DNA of 15,123 nucleotides from CAZRZN01 sp964604565. Lineage in GTDB: Bacteria; Pseudomonadota; Alphaproteobacteria; Rhodobacterales; Rhodobacteraceae. The translations under genes and the position numbers were made by a program. The notes below the pieces were generated by a model, which did not search any database, had not been told where the DNA came from, and saw only the letters and a list, made by a program, of their open reading frames with translations. This document shows, one piece after another, positions 1-7,111 of the stretch (positions are counted from its first letter, which is position 1; every line of letters starts with the position of its first letter). Location: assembly GCA_964604565.1 (NCBI GenBank), contig CAZRZN010000088.1, positions 1 to 15,123 on the forward strand, read 5' to 3'.

Positions 1-91
1 GCGGCCTGTCTAGGCGGATCTGTCGCTGGCCCCCGGACACTGCTTGGTCATTTGAGCGGGGCGGGCCTGAGTCCATGGTACTTGAATCGAC

Positions 92-126
92 AAACGCCCA
101 ACCGCATGGCCGGGCGGTTCGCGTTT
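92..126 (-). terminator. Intrinsic terminator after the decarboxylase gene
   Basis: The arms AAACGC-C-CAACCG and CGGTTC-GCGTTT form an almost perfect stem of about 12 pairs with one bulge, around a loop rich in C and G. It starts about 35 bases past the decarboxylase stop. Read on the minus strand, the stem ends in GCGTTTG, so the U-run is short and termination may be only partial. The left end of the window (1-91) shows no gene that I can support. Confidence 0.55.
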
Positions 127-160
127 CTTGCAGGATGCGGGTCGCCCCGACGCCGTCCCA

Positions 161-1324
161 TCAGATCACAACCACGTCCAGAGGCGGAAAGCCGTTGAAC
201 CCGATGGACGCATAGGTGGATGTATAGGCGCCGCAATTGCGGATCACGATGCGGTCTCCGGCGCACAGCCCGACGGGCAATTGCACTGGCTGCTTTTCGT
301 AGAGAACATCGGCGCTGTCGCAGCTTGGGCCCGCAAGGATGCAGGGTCCGGTCGGCTCAAAATCCTTGTCGGTCACGAATTGATAGCGGATCGCCTCGTC
401 CATGGTCTCGGCCAGACCGGAAAATTTTCCAATATCCAGATAGACCCAACGGTGCAGGTCATTGGCCGATTTGCGCGAAACGAGCAGAACCTCAGCGCTG
501 ATTGCGCCGGCCTCGGCCACAAGGCCGCGGCCCGGTTCCGCCATCACGCGCGGCACGTCGCCAAAGCGCGCGCGAACCAATCCCATCACCTCGGAGGCAT
601 AGGCGGCGGGTGCCTGCACGTGCTGACCGTAAAACGCGGGGAACCCACCGCCGATGTTCAGCAGGTCAAGGGGATAGCCGGCGGCCCGACTCGCATGCCA
701 AACTGCGGCAACGGCATCCAGGACCGGCGCCCACATCGCGGCCTGACGTGTCTGCGATCCGACATGAAAGCTTAACCCCACGGGACGGAGGCCCAGCATG
801 GTGGCCTGCGCCATAAGGCCCAAAGCCATTTCGGGCGTGCAGCCGAATTTGCGCGAGAGCGGCCAGTCAGCTTCGGTCGCTTGAACAAGCAGGCGAATAT
901 AGACCTGAGCGCCGGGCGCGTTGCGCGCGATCTTGACCAGTTCCTCTTCGGCATCGGCGGCGAACAGCTCGATTCCTTGCGCAAAGGCCCAGGCAATGTC
1001 TGCCGGCCGCTTGATCGTGTTGCCGAAACTGATCTCCGCAGGCTTTGCCCCGGCGGCAAGACTCATCTCTATCTCCGGCCGGCTGGCTGCGTCAAAGCGG
1101 GATCCCTGTGCGGCAAGAACGGAAAGAATTTCAGGCGCCGGGTTGGCCTTGACCGCGTAGTGGATATGCGCCTTGCCCAGACCCTGCGCGAGCGCGGCAT
1201 ACTGACGGGCCACGACATCGGTATCGATGACCAGTGTAGGGCGCTCATAGCGATGGGTCAGGATGTGGTGCTCAGCGCGCGAAAGAAACTCGCGGGCGGG
1301 AAGCCCGGTTGCAAATGCGTTCAT
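161..1324 (-). CDS. PLP-dependent ornithine/lysine decarboxylase (fold type III)
   Basis: This enzyme decarboxylates ornithine (and possibly lysine) to putrescine (or cadaverine), the entry step of polyamine synthesis, in the cytoplasm. The 387 residues show the alanine-racemase-fold signatures in order: YAVKANP with the PLP lysine at K59, SFHVGS (H187), the glycine-rich phosphate-binding loop IGGGFP (about 224-229), AEPGRG (262-267), and near the C-terminus the catalytic cysteine-aspartate pair in GPSCDSAD (C335, D336) with GAYT after it. This is the eukaryote-like ODC group, not the large fold-I SpeC/SpeF type. I chose the ATG at 1324 because GGAG sits seven bases before it; two in-frame ATGs upstream (1330 and 1357) lack such a site. 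The gene is monocistronic: a hairpin terminator follows, and the leader carries a structure that can cover the ribosome binding site (see that entry). Whether ornithine or lysine is preferred cannot be read from the sequence. Confidence 0.92.
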   Translation of the reverse strand: MNAFATGLPAREFLSRAEHHILTHRYERPTLVIDTDVVARQYAALAQGLGKAHIHYAVKANPAPEILSVLAAQGSRFDAASRPEIEMSLAAGAKPAEISFGNTIKRPADIAWAFAQGIELFAADAEEELVKIARNAPGAQVYIRLLVQATEADWPLSRKFGCTPEMALGLMAQATMLGLRPVGLSFHVGSQTRQAAMWAPVLDAVAAVWHASRAAGYPLDLLNIGGGFPAFYGQHVQAPAAYASEVMGLVRARFGDVPRVMAEPGRGLVAEAGAISAEVLLVSRKSANDLHRWVYLDIGKFSGLAETMDEAIRYQFVTDKDFEPTGPCILAGPSCDSADVLYEKQPVQLPVGLCAGDRIVIRNCGAYTSTYASIGFNGFPPLDVVVI

Positions 1325-1388
1325 GGTCATCTCCGTTTGGACCGGGCCGGATGTCATCCGGCGAGTTCTAAAGGGAGACGTTACCGTC
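1322..1388 (-). promoter_or_regulatory. Structured 5' leader that can sequester the decarboxylase ribosome binding site
   Basis: On the minus strand, CGUCUCC (plus 1374-1380) can pair with GGAGAUG (plus 1328-1334), which holds the Shine-Dalgarno sequence: seven pairs, one of them G-U. The enclosed loop holds a perfect 7-bp hairpin, GCCGGAT-GAC-ATCCGGC (1346-1362). The CGUC of the anti-SD strand can instead close a hairpin GACG-GUAA-CGUC with a GNRA-type tetraloop (1377-1388). The two states exclude each other, which is the architecture of a translational switch. A leader motif named speF is known upstream of ornithine decarboxylase genes in alphaproteobacteria; whether this is that motif is not shown here. 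Confidence 0.45.
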
Positions 1389-1402
1389 GCTACTTAACCG
1401 CG

Positions 1403-1467
1403 TGGGCATTGCCCCACCTCGACAGAGGCGCGTGCGTTGGCGTCTATGAATTGCCCTATGAGGCAAT
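1403..1467. promoter_or_regulatory. Inverted repeats in the divergent region before the decarboxylase
   Basis: The 310 bases between the decarboxylase and the divergent small gene hold ATTGCC-ctatga-GGCAAT (1450-1467, perfect 6-bp arms), GTGGGC-att-GCCCCAC (about 1406-1421) and, in minus-strand RNA, CCUC-UGUC-GAGG just between them. They could be operators for divergent promoters or further stems of the decarboxylase leader RNA. I see no convincing -35/-10 pair for either gene. The rest of the gap, to 1634, shows nothing else. Confidence 0.3.
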
Positions 1468-1634
1468 CCCTTGAGTCTTGCAAGAAAAAACCGGGTGCAA
1501 TTGCGGAAAACGAAAATCTTGGGGCGGTGGGCATGGCTCGCGCGACACCTTTGCCATGCATAGCAGGCGGGGATCCGCCGCGCTGTCAGGCTGGGGCGCT
1601 TTTGATTCGGATACAGAGGCCTTAAACACGCAAC

Positions 1635-1820
1635 ATGTTTGTCATTGTCGGCTTGATCCTCGCATTCATACTGATTGCGATCTTTTCCAACCGCGCCACC
1701 CGCTTTTGCCGATGGCGCGAGCGCAGGGGGATGGAGGGCAGTCAATGGACGTGCATTCATTGCGGTGCCACCGTGACCGGCCGCCGGGGGGAGCCGCCCC
1801 GCACCTGCCTCAAACCCTGA
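1635..1820 (+). CDS. Small membrane-anchored zinc-ribbon-like protein
   Basis: This 61-residue hypothetical protein starts with a single hydrophobic helix (residues 2-17, VIVGLILAFILIAIF), which should anchor it in the inner membrane. A basic segment with FCRW and several arginines (about 19-32) follows, then TCIHCGA (39-45), an arginine-rich stretch and a last cysteine in TCLKP. The CxxC pair plus the flanking cysteines look like a minimal zinc ribbon, though a full set of four ligands is not certain. The layout (N-terminal helix, FSNR, CRW, CxxCG, final C) matches small hypothetical proteins I recall from Rhodobacterales. The only purine-rich upstream site (AGAGG, about 15 bases away) is distant, so initiation is not well supported by an SD. 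No function can be assigned. Confidence 0.65.
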   Translation: MFVIVGLILAFILIAIFSNRATRFCRWRERRGMEGSQWTCIHCGATVTGRRGEPPRTCLKP

Positions 1821-1986
1821 GCCATTTTTGGACTGGAAAGCGTGGTCATTCAGGTTGCGTGATGATCGGGCAGCCGTTGAAATCAGGCTTTGACGCACAG
1901 GACGGCGCCCCGAAACGCCGGCCGCGGCTACCGGTAAACGCGACCGGAAACCGTGTCCTTTATGTCGTGTCACACCAGTGTCGACG

Positions 1987-3525
1987 TCAAACGAGGGGCC
2001 CGTCCTGTTCGGCTTCCAATGCCAAGGGCGCAGGTGTTCCGCCCAGGTCATCCACGCGCAGCTCTCCCGTAGGTTTTGCCAGACGGTTACGGACCACCCA
2101 ATACAGCCGGGTCTGCGCCCGCGTGATTGCCACATAGGCCAGGCGTTTCCACAGTGGTTGGCCTGCCTCATTCCGGCCCGCCCTCGCAGCGGCGAAAAGA
2201 TCCGGGGCAAACACCTGGACCTCGGGCCACTGGCTTCCCTGGGATTTGTGGATCGTTACGGCTGCCCCGTGCAAGAACGTCGCACCCATTCGCGCGGCGA
2301 AGGGAATGAACGGTTCTGCTTCCTCGGGCTTTTCGATCTTCACGATCGACGCTGCGGAGACCTGCGGTTCCAGCGCGCCCACCACGTGCAGCTTGGAAAA
2401 GCCGGTCTTGCGCCCGGGGCCAAGGTATATCACCTGCGCGCCCTTGATCAGGCCGCGGGCCTCCAGATCCAGCCGTTTGCGCCGATGTTTCAGCGGAAGT
2501 TCCAGTCCATCGCAGATCAGCGGCTCACCGGGCAAAAGCGCGGTCTCGGGCGCGCCGTGAACCTGTCGAAAGGCATTGATCAGGCGGATGCGCGTCGCAT
2601 TGCGCCAGACCAGCACCGGTGAGCGCGCCATGAGATCCACTTCGACACGTTGGGCAAAGACCACGCGATCGTCTCTTTGCGCGGCTTGTTCGACCATACG
2701 CTCGAATTCCTCGAATTCGAGTGAAGGGTCGGCAAGCGCATGTGCGAGGTCGAGAATCGGATTGTCGGCTTCCTGACGGTGGACGCGACTCAATTCCCGT
2801 TTCTGGCTGTCTTTCATTTCGTCAAAGACCATCTTGCCCGACTGATTGACCGGCGCCAATTGGGCAGGATCGCCGAACAGGACCAGTGTCGGAAAGATTT
2901 CTTGCAGATCCTCGAACTGTCGTGCGTCGAGCATCGAGGCCTCGTCGACAAAACCGATGTCGAGCGGTTCTTCACGGCGTTTCCAGCCGGTGATGAAATC
3001 GCTGCCGCGCAAGCCGGCGGCCGCCAGCGCGGCGGGAATGGACTTGTGCGTTTCATATGAGGCTTGCGCGCGTACCAGGGCCGCGTCGCTCAACCCCTCG
3101 ATGTCGGGTTGCTCATCGTTGCCCATCAGCCATTCGGCAATCCGCTCATATTCCGGATCGTAGACGGGTGTATAAATGATCCTGTGAATCGTTGTTGCCG
3201 GGACGCCGCGCATCCGCAGGACGCTTGCCGCCTTGTTCGTCGGTGCCAGCACTGCAAGGGTGCGGCGTTCCTTGGACTTGCGGCTTTCATAATCGCCGGA
3301 GACGGTCTCCACGCCCGCGGTCTCCAGGGCCTTCACCAGTTCAGCCAGCAAGAGGGTCTTGCCGCTTCCCGCCTTGCCCATCAGGGCCATCACCTGCGCC
3401 CGGCTTTCTTTGGCGGGCAGACACAGCCCTTCGTCAAGATCGACGCCAGAGCCGCGCAAAAGCTCTGCCACGCTGTCGTAAGCAGCGGCTTGATCGTCGG
3501 AAAAGACTAAGGAAGGTAAGGTCAT
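1987..3525 (-). CDS. RecD/Dda-like superfamily 1 DNA helicase (AAA family ATPase)
   Basis: A 512-residue ATP-driven DNA helicase, probably 5'-3' and acting in repair or replication restart. The SF1B motifs appear in order: Q-like FSDDQAAAYD near residue 10; Walker A GKAGSGKT at about 50-57; motif Ia with APTNKAA near 95-101; Walker B FVDEASML near 193-200; motif III LFGDPAQLAPV near 217-226; motif IV/V region with VTIHKSQGSQWP near 424-434; and motif VI YVAITRAQTRLYW near 464-477. The C-terminal half has the SH3-like insert seen in RecD2 and Dda relatives. It lacks the long N-terminal domain of RecD2, so it resembles the compact helicases annotated as AAA family ATPase in Rhodobacterales. No Shine-Dalgarno sequence precedes the ATG at 3525, and no better start is seen. 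It is separated from luxI upstream by a terminator, so it is probably its own transcription unit. Confidence 0.88.
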   Translation of the reverse strand: MTLPSLVFSDDQAAAYDSVAELLRGSGVDLDEGLCLPAKESRAQVMALMGKAGSGKTLLLAELVKALETAGVETVSGDYESRKSKERRTLAVLAPTNKAASVLRMRGVPATTIHRIIYTPVYDPEYERIAEWLMGNDEQPDIEGLSDAALVRAQASYETHKSIPAALAAAGLRGSDFITGWKRREEPLDIGFVDEASMLDARQFEDLQEIFPTLVLFGDPAQLAPVNQSGKMVFDEMKDSQKRELSRVHRQEADNPILDLAHALADPSLEFEEFERMVEQAAQRDDRVVFAQRVEVDLMARSPVLVWRNATRIRLINAFRQVHGAPETALLPGEPLICDGLELPLKHRRKRLDLEARGLIKGAQVIYLGPGRKTGFSKLHVVGALEPQVSAASIVKIEKPEEAEPFIPFAARMGATFLHGAAVTIHKSQGSQWPEVQVFAPDLFAAARAGRNEAGQPLWKRLAYVAITRAQTRLYWVVRNRLAKPTGELRVDDLGGTPAPLALEAEQDGPLV

Positions 3526-3643
3526 GGACGCAAACTAACGCTTGTCGTCAACGGCCACCAGAACCCTTTGAACCTTCGGCGCGATCCAAATCGGCATTCC
3601 AATTGGCATTGGGGGCAATGTCTTTGCCGGATCGGCAAAATGC

Positions 3644-3670
3644 AAAAACGCGCGGGTATCAGCCCGCGCG
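3644..3670 (-). terminator. Strong intrinsic terminator of the luxR-luxI operon
   Basis: CGCGCGGG-tatcag-CCCGCGCG is a perfect 8-bp stem (3649-3670) that, read on the minus strand, is followed at once by TTTTTG. It lies 60 bases past the luxI stop and should end the quorum-sensing transcript before the helicase gene. Confidence 0.85.
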
Positions 3671-3729
3671 CCAAGTTCGATTACGGATATCGCAGCCCAG
3701 CCTTTCGTGACCAGCGCCGGTAAATGGTA

Positions 3730-4368
3730 TCAGGCCGCCTCCAGCGCGCGGGGCACGACAATCTGGCCGAAGGACAGCGCAAACCACCGCTTGGACATTT
3801 CCGGCGTGATGCCGGCGCTCTTGGAGACATGGGCTTGTGCTTCGGGTGTGAATTCCCACAAGCCGACGCTGATCTGTTCCCTGCCTTGGCCTTCGCTGCC
3901 CAGAACCTCTGGCGAGGAACCGATGCGGCGATAAATTCTGACCATCCGGGCGTCGAACACACCAACATAATGCTCTACTCCGAACTCCTGCATGACCTCG
4001 CCACCGGCCAGCATCAGTGCGGCCGCGACACCCGGTTTGGCGTCGCGCGCCAGGCAGAAACGTGTGCATTCCCAGATCAGCGGCGACTGGATGCGCACAC
4101 CATCCGTGAGATGTATGAAATGATCGTTGATCATGGTGCGGCCCACTGTCGGCAGCAGCCGCATCGAGCCGCCGTGTGTCCCGTCGGCATTCTCCCAGAT
4201 GACATAGAGGGGGTTCTCGTCGTCATATTCGTCGCGTTCAAGGCCGGCTTCGTCGACAGACACGGCCCAACCGAGGCGCGTCTTGAACTGGTCAGCGCGA
4301 TCGCGGAACATGCTTTCGGCCAGTTTCGGGAACATGTGCAGGTCGGTGCCGTAGATGTAGCGGATCAT
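3730..4368 (-). CDS. luxI: LuxI-type acyl-homoserine lactone synthase
   Basis: This 212-residue cytoplasmic enzyme makes an N-acyl-homoserine lactone signal from S-adenosylmethionine and an acyl-ACP (or acyl-CoA). Residues conserved across LuxI proteins are all visible: R24, F28 and W34 in the N-terminal SAM loop, D46 and D49 in ERDEYDD, R70 in GSMRLLPT, F84, and E100 and R103 in WECTRF. The length is standard. I chose the ATG at 4368 because GAGGGG stands nine bases before it and the family N-terminus begins there; the open frame extends upstream for 35 more codons with no family similarity. It lies 114 bases after luxR on the same strand, so the pair is probably cotranscribed, with the intergenic gap also holding a candidate promoter motif. 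The acyl chain length cannot be predicted from sequence alone. Confidence 0.96.
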   Translation of the reverse strand: MIRYIYGTDLHMFPKLAESMFRDRADQFKTRLGWAVSVDEAGLERDEYDDENPLYVIWENADGTHGGSMRLLPTVGRTMINDHFIHLTDGVRIQSPLIWECTRFCLARDAKPGVAAALMLAGGEVMQEFGVEHYVGVFDARMVRIYRRIGSSPEVLGSEGQGREQISVGLWEFTPEAQAHVSKSAGITPEMSKRWFALSFGQIVVPRALEAA

Positions 4369-4421
4369 TTTCGTTTTCCCCTCGGAAGATGTCGTTGATG
4401 GGGAAAGATTGCCGCTGAGAC

Positions 4422-4439
4422 GGTTAACGGAATTCAACC
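4422..4439. promoter_or_regulatory. Imperfect 18-bp dyad upstream of luxI
   Basis: GGTTAACGGAATTCAACC has complementary ends (GGTTnA...TnAACC) over 18 bp, the size of a lux box, and lies 54 bases before the luxI start. Its GGTTAACG...AACC elements recur upstream of the luxR operon (5380-5403). It does not match the classical lux-box consensus, so its role as a LuxR site is an inference. Confidence 0.35.
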
Positions 4440-4482
4440 AGAGCGAGCGCACCCTAAAGGCGCGCTTTACCACTGCACGTGT

Positions 4483-5220
4483 TCAGACCACGATCACCCC
4501 GCGGCTCAGGGCACGGGCGACGGCGTGGGTGGTGTTCATCGCGCCCAGCTTATGTCGGGCGCTTTCGACGTAAACCCGCAGGGTATGCTCGGAAATCGAA
4601 AGCGTGTCGGCCGCTTGTGCCCGGCTGTAGCCCACGGCGAGAAGGGTCATGGCCTCGATCTCACGAGGGGATAACGGTTGTGCTTTTTCCGGGGTTCGGC
4701 CTGGTTCGAACTCCAGAGCCTTTTGATTGAATGAATGCGCGAGCAGGATCAGATCGCGCCGGTTGATGGTTGTGAACTCCTCCCATTCGTCATCACCGCA
4801 ATTGTGCGAGAGAGAGAACATGGCGAACTGGCCGTTTGGCCCGCGGATGGGAATCGAATACCCTTGGTTCCCTATGCCATGATCGATGGCATCCTGCATG
4901 AGCGCGCGGGCGGCCTTGCTCGACCAGTCGAGACGCTTCCAGTCGACGGGGTGGAAGCGTTGATAACACCCGGCGACCACAGGATCGAAGCGGAGATAGC
5001 CCTTCTCGATGTAGCGATTGACCCATTCCAAGTCATAGGTTCCGCAGCCATATTGTTCACCATTGCTGTTGACCCAGTGATAGACAATGTGGTCGACCCC
5101 ATATCTGTCGCGCAGTTCCTCAACTGCGACCTGTAAATCCTCAAGCCCCTCAGCGGACTCGAGCTTCTCGATCACCCCGTCCAGTCGCGGTGCATTTTTT
5201 GACAAAAAGCCCAATGCCAT
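4483..5220 (-). CDS. luxR: LuxR-family AHL-responsive transcriptional regulator
   Basis: A 245-residue quorum-sensing regulator. Residues 10-165 form the autoinducer-binding domain with W66, Y70, D79-P80, W94 and a glycine near 120 at the places conserved in TraR/LuxR. Residues about 182-244 form the GerE-type helix-turn-helix, starting LSPREIEAM and containing GYSRAQAADTLSISEHTLRVYVESARHKLG. The protein should bind the AHL made by the neighbouring LuxI and control this locus among others. The start is uncertain: ATGs at 5232 and 5220 are in frame, and AAGGG lies one base before the latter but seven bases before a TTG at 5214, which is the best-spaced site. Every choice overlaps the preceding small gene out of frame by about 65-83 bases, so translation may be coupled. 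The open frame continues upstream to 5313 but that part is shared with the small gene and looks like shadow sequence. Confidence 0.93.
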   Translation of the reverse strand: MALGFLSKNAPRLDGVIEKLESAEGLEDLQVAVEELRDRYGVDHIVYHWVNSNGEQYGCGTYDLEWVNRYIEKGYLRFDPVVAGCYQRFHPVDWKRLDWSSKAARALMQDAIDHGIGNQGYSIPIRGPNGQFAMFSLSHNCGDDEWEEFTTINRRDLILLAHSFNQKALEFEPGRTPEKAQPLSPREIEAMTLLAVGYSRAQAADTLSISEHTLRVYVESARHKLGAMNTTHAVARALSRGVIVV

Positions 5221-5359
5221 TCCCTTCGGCATGGGACGCGATCTCTGCCTGCGCCACAAACGTGGCATCGTCCAGTTGCGTGGCAAGCGACGGCATGCCG
5301 TTGGCCCGCGCAAAGGTTTTCAGGTCAGTGAGTACGTCCAAAATCCAGTCATGTCCCAT
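5150..5359 (-). CDS. Small hypothetical protein preceding luxR
   Basis: This 69-residue ORF begins MGHDWILDVLTDLKTFARANG and continues with QLDDATFVAQAEIAS, an amphipathic, helix-forming acidic segment like short proteins I recall in Rhodobacterales next to luxR genes. GAGG lies seven bases before its ATG. The last 25 or so residues are low in pattern (basic, glycine-rich) and overlap the luxR start in another frame, so the conserved part is probably residues 1-45. No domain or membrane segment is visible and the function is unknown. It is probably the first gene of the luxR-luxI operon and may affect LuxR production by translational coupling. Confidence 0.65.
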   Translation of the reverse strand: MGHDWILDVLTDLKTFARANGMPSLATQLDDATFVAQAEIASHAEGNGIGLFVKKCTATGRGDREARVR

Positions 5360-5379
5360 AGTGAACCTCGTGTATAGGT

Positions 5380-5403
5380 GGTTAACGCTTCATTAAGACA
5401 ACC
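5380..5403. promoter_or_regulatory. Candidate regulatory motif before the luxR operon
   Basis: GGTTAACG-cttcattaagac-AACC lies 20 bases before the first gene of the luxR operon. The same GGTTAACG and AACC blocks, with 6 instead of 12 bases between them, lie before luxI. The segment also contains TTAATgaagcGTTAA on the minus strand. Between this motif and the start codon is CTATAC, a possible -10 element, though a transcript from it would leave almost no leader. Confidence 0.35.
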
Positions 5404-5510
5404 ATAGCACTTCGCTAAGCTCAGGCGTATTCACGGAATCTTACTCCCCAGAAATAGCGAGGGGCCGCGCAGTCAAGCACTTGAAAGCATTCAGAGGGGG
5501 TCGGAAACGC

Positions 5511-5547
5511 AAATCGCCCGCGATGCCGGAGGCGATTCGCGGGCGAT
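5511..5547 (-). terminator. Intrinsic terminator after ccr
   Basis: ATCGCCCGCG (5513-5522) and CGCGGGCGAT (5538-5547) form a perfect 10-bp stem around a 15-base loop that itself holds GCC-tcc-GGC on the minus strand. On the minus strand the stem runs into TTTGCGTTT. It begins 28 bases after the ccr stop. Confidence 0.8.
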
Positions 5548-5574
5548 GGCAGACCGATCGATTTGGTCAAAATC

Positions 5575-6861
<1,287 letters not shown>

Positions 6862-6930
6862 GGCGCTCTCCTGTAGGCCGAAGGTTGCGGTTTGATCGGT
6901 TCTGCGGCGCAGAATTCCGAGATTTCTTCC

Positions 6931-6959
6931 GGGATACGCAGCAGCACGCAATAATGCAA
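6931..6959 (-). promoter_or_regulatory. Candidate sigma-70-type promoter of ccr
   Basis: On the minus strand TTGCAT is followed after exactly 17 bases by TATCCC, which would put the transcript start about 60 bases before the ccr ATG. The -10 is a weak match. Just upstream is an A/T-rich stretch (6950-6990) unlike the surrounding DNA. Confidence 0.35.
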
Positions 6960-6961
6960 CA

Positions 6962-7016
6962 TCATTTGTTATGATTTTGTAACTTTATAACCGAGCGCGT
7001 GCAGAAAGCCACGCGC
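6962..7016. promoter_or_regulatory. Inverted repeats and A/T-rich DNA upstream of ccr
   Basis: ATCAT-ttgtt-ATGAT (about 6961-6975) lies in an A/T-rich stretch just upstream of the candidate ccr promoter, and a perfect 7-bp hairpin GCGCGTG-cagaaagc-CACGCGC occupies 6995-7016. The first could be an operator for a ccr regulator. The second may be a weak terminator for the acyltransferase gene, but it lacks a clear U-run on the minus strand. Confidence 0.3.
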
Positions 7017-7079
7017 AGTTGCAGCATCGGGACTGAACTTCTGGCGTTGTGCCGGTCCTGCCGTTGCCACATGAATTTG

Positions 7080-7101
7080 AGTATTTGGAGAGAAAAGAAG
7101 C
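7080..7101 (+). repeat. Tail fragment of the same intergenic element
   Basis: GAGTATTTGGAGAGAAAAGA in the gap after the acyltransferase gene resembles the GGAGnATTT...AAAGAnGA tail of the element at 13130-13195 (there on the other strand). The G/C hairpin half is missing, so this is a remnant or a chance match. Confidence 0.3.
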
Positions 7102-7111
7102 TGCGCCGGTG

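Noticed and set aside
1..91. Gene end or tRNA at the left edge
   Set aside because: No open frame with recognisable sequence and no cloverleaf could be made from these bases.
1821..1986. RNA gene in the gap between the small membrane protein and the helicase end
   Set aside because: Only short direct repeats (ACCGG) were found; no tRNA features and no strong hairpin with a U-run.
1368..2210. Long minus-strand open frame of 280 codons across the small membrane protein gene and the helicase end
   Set aside because: It overlaps the C-terminal part of the helicase in another frame and has a composition typical of G+C-rich shadow frames, with no recognisable motif.
4369..4482. Canonical lux box between luxR and luxI
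   Set aside because: No CTGT-N-ACAG type 20-bp palindrome is present; only the non-consensus GGTT...AACC dyad could be noted.
6862..7111. TTTGCAAA-type short-chain acyl-CoA regulator site before ccr
   Set aside because: No such motif occurs in the gap; the only TTGCAAA strings in the window lie inside the decarboxylase gene and before the H-NS-like gene.
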